23,718 bases of DNA from Faeciplasma sp900553675 (GCA_958428235.1 CAUAFG010000028.1:1-23718), one strand, 5' to 3'. Counted from the first letter of the stretch, positions 1 to 7,225 are shown. Made by a program: numbers and translations. Notes: generated by a model not told the origin, from the letters alone.

Positions 1-6
1 ATATAT

Positions 7-57
7 AACCGAGATTTTCCTGCTTGGGGAGTCTCGGTTGCTTTTGGGCGTTTTTTT
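7..57 (+). terminator. Intrinsic terminator of an upstream gene
   Basis: Perfect 8-bp stem AACCGAGA (7-14) / TCTCGGTT (32-39), followed by CTTTT and a run of seven T at 51-57. It probably ends a transcription unit lying left of the window. The loop is long (17 nt), so efficiency is uncertain. Confidence 0.6.
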
Positions 58-104
58 ACAGTGCCATGAAACTTTGTTATGACATCTCAGGTGTCAGTCC
101 AACC

Positions 105-147
105 ATTTGGCGATTTTATATATCAACAAAAATTCAAATCGCCAAAT
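105..147. repeat. 12-bp perfect inverted repeat upstream of the XRE gene (possible operator)
   Basis: ATTTGGCGATTT (105-116) and AAATCGCCAAAT (136-147) are exact inverse copies separated by 19 bp. The right arm ends 7 bp before the putative -35 box of the regulator gene. No T tract follows, so a terminator is unlikely. An operator for autoregulation by the XRE protein is a reasonable inference from the position. Confidence 0.5.
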
Positions 148-153
148 GATATC

Positions 154-182
154 TTCAAAAACCGATATCCGGATGGTATAAT
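154..182 (+). promoter_or_regulatory. Promoter of the XRE regulator gene
   Basis: TTCAAA (154-159), a 17-bp spacer, then a consensus TATAAT (177-182), 31 bp before the start codon. GGAGG at 201-205 is the ribosome binding site. Confidence 0.6.
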
Positions 183-213
183 ATAGCTACAACATAAAAA
201 GGAGGACTCATAT

Positions 214-1047
214 ATGAGCATCGGCAAAAACATAGCAAAATTCAGGAAGCAATTAAATCTCACGCAGGAGGAGCTGGGCGAGAAGCTCGGCGTTACAAAT
301 CAGGCGGTGTCGAAATGGGAGTCCGCGGTATCCATGCCTGATGTAATGCTGCTCCCGAAGATAGCGGAAGCTTTGAACATCACCTTGGAGGAGCTTTACG
401 GCATTGCCAAAGAAGGCAAAAAGGCATTAGTAGGCGCAGACGGTTTCCCGACATACTGTCACGAAAAGCTTCATGAGCTGTTTTTCGTCAACGCTCGTAT
501 GAAATTTGGCGGCGTTGACAATTCCGACGAAGCTCAGCTTGAATTTCAAAAGCAAAAGCTGAAAAGCGGCTGTAGAGTAGGGTGTTTTTCCAACACCAAG
601 GGCGTGTTTGTTCTGACTGATGATTTTGCTTTTATAGACTGCGACTTTAAAGAATCAGGCAGTGAAGATATCATCGGCAAACACAGCGCAGACGACTATA
701 CGTTAATATACCTGACAGACAATAATCTGCGCAAGGTGTTGTTTTATCAGTATAAAACCGCTATAAAAAAGTCGAAAAGTGTTAATTCGGAATTTACATT
801 CGAGGAAATTGTGCGTGAATGTAATCTTACCGAAGCCGAAGCAGCTATGGCGCTGCGTCTGCTGTGCGATATTCAAATCAATGAATCATATACAGACCGT
901 GAGACTAAAGAGAAAAAATATATTTTAAGGCTTTCAAATGCCGTATACGCGATATCAATATATAAGCTTGCGCGATTGCTTTCGGATGATCAGGTCTGGT
1001 CGGTTGTACGTGACACAACTATGATATCCGACTATGCATTCAGATAA
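214..1047 (+). CDS. XRE-family helix-turn-helix regulator with uncharacterised C-terminal region
   Basis: A 277-residue DNA-binding protein. Residues 5-60 form a typical HTH_3/Cro-C1 domain: LTQEELGEKLGVTNQAVSKW, then the dimer-side helices up to LEELYG. Residues about 70-190 match no domain I can name. Residues about 195-270 look like a small winged-helix-type helical segment (FEEIVRECNLTEAEAAMALR). The ATG at 214 is chosen because GGAGG sits 9 nt upstream and a promoter precedes it; an earlier start is unlikely because the -10 box lies at 177-182. It stands alone between two terminators and is preceded by an inverted repeat that could be its own operator. A transcriptional regulator is well supported; targets and ligand are unknown. 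Confidence 0.85.
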   Translation: MSIGKNIAKFRKQLNLTQEELGEKLGVTNQAVSKWESAVSMPDVMLLPKIAEALNITLEELYGIAKEGKKALVGADGFPTYCHEKLHELFFVNARMKFGGVDNSDEAQLEFQKQKLKSGCRVGCFSNTKGVFVLTDDFAFIDCDFKESGSEDIIGKHSADDYTLIYLTDNNLRKVLFYQYKTAIKKSKSVNSEFTFEEIVRECNLTEAEAAMALRLLCDIQINESYTDRETKEKKYILRLSNAVYAISIYKLARLLSDDQVWSVVRDTTMISDYAFR

Positions 1048-1182
1048 AAAGGGGCGGGGAGATGTAACTGTCTGACTGCTTTAATCGGTCGAATACAAGG
1101 CAAAGCTATTTATCTGTGATTCTGCTACGGCTTCATAAGTAAAAATATGAGAACAAAAATGCCCCGCCGAATGATGGGTGTT

Positions 1183-1219
1183 CGTAAAACAGTTAAACCA
1201 AAAATTTAACTATTTTACG
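1183..1219. repeat. Strong hairpin in the gap between the XRE gene and tnpV
   Basis: CGTAAAACAGTTAAA (1183-1197) pairs with TTTAACTATTTTACG (1205-1219) with one mismatch and a 7-nt loop. It is flanked by CCCCG (1162-1166) and CGGGG (1232-1236), which could close an outer stem. No T tract follows. The rest of the gap 1048-1256 holds no gene I can support. It may be the end of the old mobile element or an RNA structure. Confidence 0.4.
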
Positions 1220-1256
1220 GCATCTGTCAGACGGGGTTGGTAATCAACAACGAAAA

Positions 1257-1299
1257 ATGAGTGATGCCAGGTCGAAAGACCGAGCATCACTCATTTTTT
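1257..1299 (+). terminator. Strong intrinsic terminator with GAAA tetraloop
   Basis: The 11-bp stem ATGAGTGATGC (1257-1267) / GCATCACTCAT (1284-1294) contains an inner GGTC-GAAA-GACC hairpin (1270-1281) and is followed by T6. A matching A run precedes it, so it can act on both strands. It isolates tnpV from upstream transcription. A longer tnpV reading frame beginning at 1257 lies in this stem and is not credible. Confidence 0.8.
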
Positions 1300-1340
1300 A
1301 TCTTAACGCTTTTTCTTTTGATATTATGGAGGAACATATT

Positions 1341-1703
1341 ATGCAGGAATTTAACTTTATTCGTTGTGGTGATTACTATATTCCCGATATTTGCTTACCG
1401 GAGGAAAACAGATCTATTGGTCGGTGGGGGCGTATGCACAGAGATTATATCAAGGAGCATAACCCTATCCGCTTCAACGTTCTTTGTCTCAGCGGCAAGC
1501 TGTGGACATATCTGGCTGATTTGAACGAGCAGACGCAGAGTCGCCTTGAACTTATCATCGAGCAGATGAAAGCCGCTGAGGGCGTGACAGAGGAACTGAA
1601 TGCCGCCGACCAGATGGCATGGGTCGGGGCCATGAACAGCATCCGCCACCGGGCAGAGGAAATCATCCTCCGTGAGATGATCTACGAGGAGGATGCAGTA
1701 TGA
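1341..1703 (+). CDS. tnpV: Transposon-encoded protein TnpV
   Basis: A 120-residue protein recognised as the TnpV family found in Tn4451-like and related integrative elements of Clostridia. The sequence shows the family pattern: DYYIPDICLPEE near the N-terminus, IGRWGRMHRDYIKEH, LSGKLWTYLADLNEQTQSRL, and a C-terminal EEIILREMIYEEDAV. TnpV has no established biochemical role. The ATG at 1341 is chosen because GGAGG sits at 1328-1332 and the family begins here; the frame extends upstream only into the terminator stem. It overlaps the next gene by four bases (ATGA), which implies translational coupling. It marks this stretch as a remnant of an integrative element, together with the serine recombinase tail at 4722-5222. 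Confidence 0.85.
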   Translation: MQEFNFIRCGDYYIPDICLPEENRSIGRWGRMHRDYIKEHNPIRFNVLCLSGKLWTYLADLNEQTQSRLELIIEQMKAAEGVTEELNAADQMAWVGAMNSIRHRAEEIILREMIYEEDAV

Positions 1704-1966
1704 GAATCCTTGAAGAATTTTGGTATGGCAACATTGAGCCTACAGAATATGATACATCTTCCTGCAAGGAGTACAAGAAGTTGCTGGAGCTGATTTGCAG
1801 AAATGAAGAAAAGCTCCGTGCCACCATGACGGATGAGCAGAAGGAACGGTTTGAGAAATATACAGACTGCGTCCGGGAATTCCAAACCATAACGGATTGC
1901 CTGATTTTCCAGAACGGCTTCAAACTGGGAGCCAGAATGATGTTGGAAGTCATGGAAGATAATTGA
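1700..1966 (+). CDS. DUF6809 family small protein
   Basis: An 88-residue acidic, probably all-helical protein of the DUF6809 type, common on Firmicutes mobile elements directly after tnpV. Visible family features are an N-terminal MRILEEFWYGNI, a central CRNEEKLRATMTDEQKERFEKY and a C-terminal FQNGFKLGARMMLEVME. The start overlaps the tnpV stop by four bases, so the two genes form a coupled pair. A strong terminator follows 8 bp after the stop. Function is unknown. The family assignment rests on recalled sequence pattern and is fairly sure. Confidence 0.75.
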   Translation: MRILEEFWYGNIEPTEYDTSSCKEYKKLLELICRNEEKLRATMTDEQKERFEKYTDCVREFQTITDCLIFQNGFKLGARMMLEVMEDN

Positions 1967-1974
1967 TATAGCTT

Positions 1975-2010
1975 GCGGAGGGGAACCATACACCCCTCCG
2001 CTTTTGCTTT
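1975..2010 (+). terminator. Intrinsic terminator of the tnpV-DUF6809 unit
   Basis: A perfect 9-bp GC-rich stem GCGGAGGGG (1975-1983) / CCCCTCCGC (1993-2001) with a 9-nt loop, then TTTTGCTTT. Confidence 0.85.
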
Positions 2011-2083
2011 GTGATGGTTTTGGAAGTTTCCTATGTATGTCTAAGGTTCGAGTGGTACAATTACGATGAATTTCCATACTTTC

Positions 2084-2125
2084 ACACGCAGCGTTGAAGA
2101 AATCGTCACATTTGCGTGTTATAAT
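2084..2125 (+). promoter_or_regulatory. Extended -10 promoter of the two-component operon with overlapping inverted repeat
   Basis: TGT TATAAT (2117-2125) is a perfect extended -10 element. The best -35 (TTGAAG, 2094-2099) is 20 bp away, too far to count on. The inverted repeat ACACGCA (2084-2090) / TGCGTGT (2113-2119) overlaps the promoter and could bind the response regulator or a repressor. AAGGAGG at 2143-2149 is the ribosome binding site of the next gene. Confidence 0.55.
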
Positions 2126-2154
2126 ATAATAAACTCTATTCGAAGGAGGTTGCC

Positions 2155-2829
2155 ATGAAGCTTTTATATGCTGAAGATGAACCGGCTTTGTCTGAAGCCG
2201 TTGTTGATTATCTTACATACCACAAGTATATCGTAGATGCCGTATATGACGGTGCCGATGCCTACGATTACGCCATGTCCGGCGAATATGACGGTATTAT
2301 TCTTGATATTATGATGCCTAAACGAGACGGATTGGAAGTGCTGTCTGCTCTCCGCAGAAACGGATGCAGAACGCCGGTGCTGCTATTGACCGCCAAAACA
2401 CAGGTGGAGGATCGTATCCGAGGTCTGGATGCCGGTGCTGACGATTACCTTCCCAAGCCCTTTGATATGGGTGAGCTGATTGCAAGAATTCGAGCCATGC
2501 TCAGACGTCGAGAAGAATTTCATCCCGATTTGATTCACTTTGGAGACCTAACGCTGAATATGCAGTCCGGCGAGATCAATGTGGGCGAGATTTCTTTTCA
2601 GCTGCCCAAGCAGGAATACCGTCTGATGGAACAACTCATGCTCAATCACACGATGTTTATGTCCACGGAAGATTTACTTGTTAAAGCGTGGGGGTATAAT
2701 GCGGAAACGGACATTAACAGCGTTTGGCTGTATGTTTCCTATCTGCGTAAACGCCTTACTGCCATGAACTCCAAGGTCGAGATTGTTTCAAAGCGTAATA
2801 TCGGGTATAAATTGGAGTTTCAGCCATGA
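2155..2829 (+). CDS. OmpR/PhoB-family response regulator
   Basis: A 224-residue two-component transcription factor. The receiver domain (1-120) shows the acidic pocket E7-D8, phosphoacceptor D51 in LDIMMP, T79 in LLLTAK and K101 in PKPF. The winged-helix effector domain (about 130-222) carries the OmpR-type LPKQEYRLMEQLM and VWLYVSYLRKRL helices and ends in GYKLEF. The ATG at 2155 follows AAGGAGG. The stop overlaps the start of the kinase gene by four bases. It should be phosphorylated by that kinase and act on nearby promoters. The downstream VTC-domain gene is an obvious candidate target, because this trio travels together in Firmicutes mobile DNA; that last point is inference. Confidence 0.93.
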   Translation: MKLLYAEDEPALSEAVVDYLTYHKYIVDAVYDGADAYDYAMSGEYDGIILDIMMPKRDGLEVLSALRRNGCRTPVLLLTAKTQVEDRIRGLDAGADDYLPKPFDMGELIARIRAMLRRREEFHPDLIHFGDLTLNMQSGEINVGEISFQLPKQEYRLMEQLMLNHTMFMSTEDLLVKAWGYNAETDINSVWLYVSYLRKRLTAMNSKVEIVSKRNIGYKLEFQP

Positions 2830-4046
2830 CAAAGACACTAAAAAGACGATTTATCATATTCACCATGACGGCAGTTACCTGTCTGTTGGTATTCATCGTC
2901 CTTGCTATCAACAGCCTTAACTGGATGATGCTGGAACGAGAGTCTGATACGGTACTGGAAACCCTTGTGGATGCCGATGGTGCATTTCACAAGATGGATT
3001 TTGATCGTCCGCCTCCGTTTTTCCAGCCTCTGGATATGGACAGGATGCGTGCTTCTCGCTTTTTTATTGTCCGCAGCGATCTTGGCGGCAATATCGTGGA
3101 TGTCAATATCGACCAAATCTCTGCCATTGACCAGGAAACAGCAAAAAGCTATGCTCTGGAAGTATTGAAAACGGATGATACATCCGGTCGGGTGCATGGA
3201 TACAAGTATGCGGTAAAAGAGTTAGGACCGAACAAATTGACATTCTTTATGGATACTTCCGAGCAAAGTGAAAATTTCCGCATGGTTTTATTCGCATCCT
3301 CAGCAATAGCAGTGCTGTGTTGGGTGATTCTGCTTATTATTGTTATTCTGCTTTCGGGCAAGGTCATTCGCCCTGTTCTCGTGGGTATGGAGAAGCAGAA
3401 GCAGTTTATCACCAATGCCGGACATGAAATGAAAACACCCCTTGCTATTATTCAGTCCAACAATGACACCATGGCGCTGATCCATGGCGAGAACAAATAC
3501 AATGTGCATATCCGCAATCAGACCAAGCGACTGAATGTGCTGATGTCTAATCTGCTGACTCTTGCCAAACTGGATGAGGAAATCCCTCTGCCGACAGAAA
3601 CCGTAAACATTAGCGATGTTGCAGGCGAGCTGCTTCCTGCATATACGGAAGATGCACAGGCACGAAATCTCCGTTTTACTGTGCAAATCGAGCCGGATAT
3701 TGTCATTCAGACGAATAAGGACAGCTTCCGTCAGATGCTAACCGTTTTACTGGATAATGCGATTAAATACACGCCTGACGGTGGCTTTGTTTGTTTGTCT
3801 CTCGCAAGAGATGGCAGACACATTCAGATCATCGAAGAAAATACCTGTGACCCGTCCCTTGAGCCAGACCCTGAAAGACTGTTTGAACGTTTTTACCGAG
3901 GTGATGCCGCAAGGACACAGAAAAAGGAATCCTCCGGTTACGGTATCGGCTTGTCTGCGGCTCGTGCCATTTGCGAGAACTTCGGTGGTAAGCTGACTGC
4001 GGAATATTCTTCTGCTGAAAGCATCCGTTTTACCGCCAGAATTTAG
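2826..4046 (+). CDS. Sensor histidine kinase
   Basis: A 406-residue membrane kinase partnered with the preceding regulator (ATGA overlap). The first transmembrane helix is at about residues 9-33, an outside sensor loop of about 115 residues follows, and the second helix is at about 150-176. The dimerisation/phosphotransfer segment has NAGHEMKTPLAII with H200 as acceptor. The ATP-binding domain has an N box (LLDNAIKYTPDGG), an F box (LFERFYRGD) and a G2 box (SGYGIGLSAARAI). The G1 box is unusual: the usual D-x-G-x-G is replaced by EENTCD, a pattern I recall from related clostridial kinases, so activity is probably retained. The sensed signal cannot be told from sequence. A terminator follows 18 bp after the stop. 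Confidence 0.92.
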   Translation: MTKTLKRRFIIFTMTAVTCLLVFIVLAINSLNWMMLERESDTVLETLVDADGAFHKMDFDRPPPFFQPLDMDRMRASRFFIVRSDLGGNIVDVNIDQISAIDQETAKSYALEVLKTDDTSGRVHGYKYAVKELGPNKLTFFMDTSEQSENFRMVLFASSAIAVLCWVILLIIVILLSGKVIRPVLVGMEKQKQFITNAGHEMKTPLAIIQSNNDTMALIHGENKYNVHIRNQTKRLNVLMSNLLTLAKLDEEIPLPTETVNISDVAGELLPAYTEDAQARNLRFTVQIEPDIVIQTNKDSFRQMLTVLLDNAIKYTPDGGFVCLSLARDGRHIQIIEENTCDPSLEPDPERLFERFYRGDAARTQKKESSGYGIGLSAARAICENFGGKLTAEYSSAESIRFTARI

Positions 4047-4064
4047 ATTTCAATAAATGTTCAC

Positions 4065-4102
4065 AAACCTTCCCGTGTTCGTTCACACATGGGAAGGTTT
4101 TT
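4065..4102 (+). terminator. Intrinsic terminator of the two-component operon
   Basis: AAACCTTCCC (4065-4074) pairs with GGGAAGGTTT (4091-4100), and the stem continues inward through GTGT/ACAC with a 2-nt bulge. T's run through 4102. Confidence 0.85.
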
Positions 4103-4162
4103 CTAATGTAGCTCATAGGTTGACCAAGTATAATGGTAGCCATAGAAAGGAGGAATGCCGTT

Positions 4163-4738
4163 TTGCAATTCAGACATGAAGTAAAACATGAGATCAGCAA
4201 CCACGATATGCTGATTCTGCGGCAAAGGCTTCGGGCGGTGATGAAACCGGACAGCCATGCCGTAAACGGACGCTATGAAATACGAAGTTTGTATTTTGAC
4301 AACCTTGACGATAAAGCTCTCAGAGAAAAACTGGACGGCGTGAATATCCGTGAAAAATACCGTATTCGCCTGTACAACAATGACCCGTCCATTATCCATC
4401 TGGAACGAAAGTTCAAACACGGCGGTCTTGGCTACAAGAACTCTACGGGGCTTACGCCAGAACAGGCACAGGCGATAGCAGATGGGGATGTGGATTGGAT
4501 GTCAAACAGTACCGATGAAGTGATCCTCGGCTTTTACACCCGCATCCGAAACGAAGGACTCAAAGCCAAGGTCATCGTGGACTACATCCGTGAGCCGTTT
4601 GTATTCGCTCCCGGCAATGTCCGTGTCACGCTGGATTATGGGATTCGCACCGGTATGAACTGTACGGATTTTCTCAATCCCGACTGCGTGACCGTTCCAA
4701 TCATGGATTCGCCTTGCATCCTTGAAGTACACTTTTAA
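4163..4738 (+). pseudogene. VTC-domain (polyphosphate polymerase-type) gene, 3'-truncated
   Basis: A 191-residue VTC-domain protein of the short Firmicutes type, with the tunnel-fold beta strands of the CYTH/TTM superfamily. Visible strands include FRHEVKHEIS, YEIRSLYFDN, EKYRIRLYN, IHLERKFKH, KVIVDYIREPFVF and VRVTLDYGIRT, with the charged residues expected for triphosphate and metal binding. TTG at 4163 is preferred: AAAGGAGG lies at 4146-4153, and the upstream ATG at 4133 falls inside a TATAAT (4129-4134) that is probably the gene's -10 box. Family members continue past the final ILEV strand for about 30 more residues. Here the frame ends abruptly in VHF-stop where recombinase sequence begins, so the last strand and helix are missing and the product is probably inactive or impaired. 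Confidence 0.75.
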
Positions 4739-5222
4739 ACATGAACAGATGACCAACGACGGAAAAGAGCTTATATCCCTGCGCAAAGCTTCAGATATTC
4801 TGAGTGAGGCTATTGCACCAAATATTAATTTAGAGCTTACAGCCGAGCTTAACTATGTAACCATTTGCAAAGGCTATGAGGAAGAACAAAAAGAACTGAC
4901 CGAAAGACTCAAAGAGCTTAAAGCCAAGCTCGAAAAGTTTGCAAGTCAGTCTGTTACTGCCGATATGTTTATTTCAACTGTCAGGAAGTATACTCGTGCA
5001 AAGAAACTTACTCAGCAGATGCTCAATGAGTTGATTCAGAAGATTGAGGTCTTTAATGCGGAGAAGGTGGAGGGTGTATGGCAGCAGAGGCTGATTATTC
5101 ACTACAACTGCATAGGCTCTATTGAGATTCCCGATGTGCTGACGCTTCCTGCGCCGGAGGTGTCTGTCAATACAAGAAAGGGAGTAACGGTCAGCTACGC
5201 ATCTGAAACAGCAACAGCTTAG
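4722..5222 (+). pseudogene. C-terminal remnant of a large serine recombinase (TnpX/Tn4451-type, DUF4368)
   Basis: About 166 residues that match only the C-terminal end of large serine recombinases. There is a coiled-coil segment (YEEEQKELTERLKELKAKLE), then the DUF4368-like stretch VRKYTRAKKLTQQMLNELIQ, IEVFNAEKVEGVWQQRLIIH and YNCIGSIEIPD. The catalytic resolvase domain (Ser, Arg motifs), the recombinase domain and the zinc ribbon are absent. No start codon with a ribosome binding site is present; the frame simply opens at the junction with the VTC gene near 4730. It is a relic of the integrase of the element that also carried tnpV, and cannot be active. Confidence 0.8.
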
Positions 5223-5238
5223 GGATTTACTTGAGCAT

Positions 5239-5287
5239 AAAAAACGAGTGTTCTTACAGTACCTTTCGGATACTGCAAGAATACTCG
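5239..5287 (-). terminator. Intrinsic terminator downstream of the tRNA-Pro fragment
   Basis: A 17-bp stem (5245-5261 with 5271-5287; one A-C mismatch and one G-U pair) with a 9-nt loop, followed on the minus strand by T6 (5239-5244). It starts 3 bp after the encoded CCA of the tRNA fragment, the usual layout of a tRNA gene and its own terminator. The flank 5223-5290 is therefore probably original chromosomal sequence. Confidence 0.8.
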
Positions 5288-5290
5288 GTA

Positions 5291-5335
5291 TGGTCGAGGT
5301 GACAGGACTTGAACCTGCGGCATCTTGGTCCCAAA
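5291..5335 (-). other. 3' fragment of tRNA-Pro(UGG): attachment-site scar
   Basis: Read on the minus strand, 45 bases fit tRNA positions 32-76: anticodon loop TTTGGGA (anticodon UGG), 3' anticodon stem CCAAG, variable loop, T arm GCAGG-TTCAAGT-CCTGT (stem pairs correctly), acceptor strand CACCTCG, discriminator A, encoded CCA. The preceding bases (TAGCG) do not pair with CCAAG, and no D arm or 5' acceptor strand is present, so similarity stops at the start of the anticodon loop. Tyrosine integrases often cross over at such places in tRNA genes. The scar suggests that DNA to the right was inserted here. It is not a functional tRNA. Confidence 0.75.
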
Positions 5336-5466
5336 CGCTAAAAACCTGATTTTTTACGTGATTTTACGGGCTTTTCGGGGCTTTTGCGTCCGGATTGACT
5401 GCTTTCGTGTGCTCTTCGCGGCATAAAATCCGGGTAGTCCGGAGCCGTAAGTGGTCAAAGGTGTGG

Positions 5467-5712
5467 TCAGCAATCAAGTGAGAGCATTTCGCATGCCATG
5501 GTGTCACAGAGCTTAGTGTCAATTGACTCGCTGAACATTTCAAGAAACACGGCATGAATGACCTTGGCAATTTCGTCTGCGGACATGCCTTTTCGGATGC
5601 GTGCAAAAATTATCTCGATTTCGGAATCATATTCATCTGCCGGGCAACACATCCCAAGCAACCCAATCGGATCGGCTTTGTCTACAACGGACTTTATAAT
5701 ATCTTTAGTCAT
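5467..5712 (-). CDS. Small DUF1871-like protein
   Basis: An 81-residue acidic protein starting MTKDIIKSVVDKADPIGLL. The D-P-I-G-L, then P-A-D-E-Y-D-S-E-I, then a helical I..VF...F C-terminal pattern is like the DUF1871/YugE family, whose function is unknown. The ATG at 5712 is chosen because GGAGG lies 7 nt upstream; the frame is open for 22 more codons but without a ribosome binding site. A consensus promoter lies 38 bp upstream at 5750-5778. It stands alone, close to the tRNA scar, and may be cargo at the end of an island. The family assignment is from remembered pattern and moderately sure. Confidence 0.65.
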   Translation of the reverse strand: MTKDIIKSVVDKADPIGLLGMCCPADEYDSEIEIIFARIRKGMSADEIAKVIHAVFLEMFSESIDTKLCDTMACEMLSLDC

Positions 5713-5749
5713 TCGCGTGCCTCCGTTCAAGATGCTTTTTTCTGCCTTC

Positions 5750-5778
5750 AGTATAGCATAAAAACGTTTGAAAGTCAA
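5750..5778 (-). promoter_or_regulatory. Sigma-A promoter of the DUF1871-like gene
   Basis: On the minus strand: TTGACT (5778-5773), 17-bp spacer, TATACT (5755-5750), with TGC just before the -10 giving an extended -10. Confidence 0.8.
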
Positions 5779-5807
5779 CTCGTTTCACAGTGCAAAGGCT
5801 GATGCGC

Positions 5808-5822
5808 AGTAGGCAAAGAAAA
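5808..5822. repeat. 15-bp direct repeat, copy 1 (left of the ATPase gene)
   Basis: AGTAGGCAAAGAAAA occurs here and, exactly and in the same orientation, at 7412-7426. The two copies bracket the DUF4143 ATPase gene with its promoter. Possibly the trace of insertion of that module, or chance in A-rich DNA. Confidence 0.4.
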
Positions 5823-5846
5823 CGATTTTCAAATTCCGTCGGCACA

Positions 5847-7139
5847 TCACGAAACGGCTATCGGGTCAAGCAGGAACTTTTCAATGCCGATATAAAGGAT
5901 TCCGTTTTCGTCGCGCCACGGGATGATATTATCCTTTACGATCACGACCTTGGTAAATGAATCGGCAATCCGGCTGTAAGGACGAACCTCCTGCAGCCGT
6001 TTTTCTTCTTCACCAACCGTCAGTGCCGACTGAATGTAGAACTTTTTGTTTCCGTCGCTTGCAATGAAGTCAACCTCTAAATTGGTCTTTTTGCTCTTGC
6101 CATCGGCATCCTTGTAATTGTATTCGACAACGCCGACATCCACAGTGAATCCACGGACAATCAGTTCGTTGTAGATAATGTTCTCCATGATGTGGTTTTC
6201 CTCGGTCTGTCGGAAGTTGAGTCTTGCGTTGCGAAGTCCGATGTCGGAATAATAGTATTTTTGAGGCGAACCGATATATTTACGTCCCTTGATGTCGTAG
6301 CGCTTGGCGTGGCTGATCATAAAAGCATCCGCAAAATAATCAAGATAACGGGCAATGGTTTCGGGGCTGATTTTCACCTGATTGATACTTGCAAAAGTAT
6401 CGGCGATTCTGCTCGGATTGGTCAGAGAGCCAACAGCGGAAGAAATGACATCAAGAAGATCGTCAAGAACATTTTTATCCTGAATATTGTGACGCTCCAA
6501 AATATCCTTTAGATAGATGTTTTCAAATAAATCGGTCAGATACTGTGCCTTACTTCTGTGATCCTCCAGGCGGCTCACATAAGGCATACCACCGTAGGTG
6601 TAATATTCCTGCCAGGCGTCGTGCTTGTCGCCCTCAAACGAAGCGTAAAACTCCGCAAAAGTCAGCGGGTACACGCGAACCTCGTCACCCCTGCCGCGGA
6701 ACTCGGTGAGAATATCGGAGGACAGCATTCTTGAATTTGAGCCGGTGACATACACATCGGCGTTTTTCTTTTTCATGAGTCCGAGCAGCACGTCAACAAA
6801 TCCGACGGTATCGTCACTGTCGTCAAGATAAGGATTTTTGATGGTTTTGACTTTTTGTATCTCGTCAAGAAAAATGTAATACATTTTGTCCTTATCCACG
6901 AGAAGCGAGCGAATGTACTCGCCAAGCTCTATGGGGTTTCTGTATCGAATATTTTCGTCATCATCAAGCGCAAGCTCTATGATATGCTCATCGTCAACAC
7001 CGATAGAATTCAGGTATTGATGATAAATTTCAAACAGCAAATAAGACTTGCCGCATCTCCTGATGCCGGTGATGACCTTGATCATCCCATTCTCTTTCTT
7101 GGATATCAGTTGATCCAAATATTGCTTTCTTTCAATCAT
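5847..7139 (-). CDS. AAA ATPase with C-terminal DUF4143 domain
   Basis: A 430-residue protein of the widespread ATP-binding/DUF4143 family. Walker A is GIRRCGKS (25-32) and Walker B is YYIFLDEIQKV at about residue 85. A sensor-type TGSNSRML follows, then an MNS-type TFAEFYASFEG segment, a winged-helix middle and a DUF4143 C-terminus whose KTNLEVDFIAS resembles a PD-(D/E)XK nuclease core. These proteins are thought to be ATP-driven DNA- or target-acting factors, often variable between strains; no substrate is known. The ATG at 7139 is chosen because AGGAGG (7151-7146) precedes it; an ATG at 7154 overlaps that site. Expression is probably controlled through the 32-bp repeats around its promoter. 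No convincing terminator follows. Confidence 0.88.
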   Translation of the reverse strand: MIERKQYLDQLISKKENGMIKVITGIRRCGKSYLLFEIYHQYLNSIGVDDEHIIELALDDDENIRYRNPIELGEYIRSLLVDKDKMYYIFLDEIQKVKTIKNPYLDDSDDTVGFVDVLLGLMKKKNADVYVTGSNSRMLSSDILTEFRGRGDEVRVYPLTFAEFYASFEGDKHDAWQEYYTYGGMPYVSRLEDHRSKAQYLTDLFENIYLKDILERHNIQDKNVLDDLLDVISSAVGSLTNPSRIADTFASINQVKISPETIARYLDYFADAFMISHAKRYDIKGRKYIGSPQKYYYSDIGLRNARLNFRQTEENHIMENIIYNELIVRGFTVDVGVVEYNYKDADGKSKKTNLEVDFIASDGNKKFYIQSALTVGEEEKRLQEVRPYSRIADSFTKVVIVKDNIIPWRDENGILYIGIEKFLLDPIAVS

Positions 7140-7152
7140 GGCAAACCTCCTC

Positions 7153-7184
7153 ATGCGTCGAAAATTCGTATTTACACCTTTTCA
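7153..7184 (-). repeat. 32-bp direct repeat, gene-proximal copy (possible operator)
   Basis: Thirty-two bases that recur at 7226-7257 with two mismatches. The core reads GTAAATACGAATTTTCGACG on the minus strand and contains the imperfect palindrome AAATACGAATTT. This copy lies in the leader between the -10 box and the ribosome binding site of the ATPase gene. Confidence 0.7.
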
Positions 7185-7190
7185 ACGAAT

Positions 7191-7219
7191 AGTATAGCAT
7201 TTTTTCGTCTGTTTGTCAA
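7191..7219 (-). promoter_or_regulatory. Strong sigma-A promoter of the ATPase gene
   Basis: On the minus strand: TTGACA (7219-7214), 17-bp spacer, TATACT (7196-7191), preceded by TGC. It lies exactly between the two 32-bp repeats. Confidence 0.85.
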
Positions 7220-7225
7220 TATAGT

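Noticed and set aside
1257..1340. Longer TnpV reading frame starting at 1257
   Set aside because: The extension is the terminator hairpin itself, lacks a ribosome binding site, and the TnpV family starts at the ATG at 1341.
5291..5335. Intact tRNA gene on the minus strand
   Set aside because: Only the 3' part fits. Bases before the anticodon loop do not pair with the anticodon stem, and there is no D arm or 5' acceptor strand.
5364..5606. An 80-residue minus-strand frame beside the tRNA fragment, considered as an integrase tail
   Set aside because: It overlaps the better supported DUF1871-like gene in another frame, has no ribosome binding site, and shows no tyrosine-recombinase motif.
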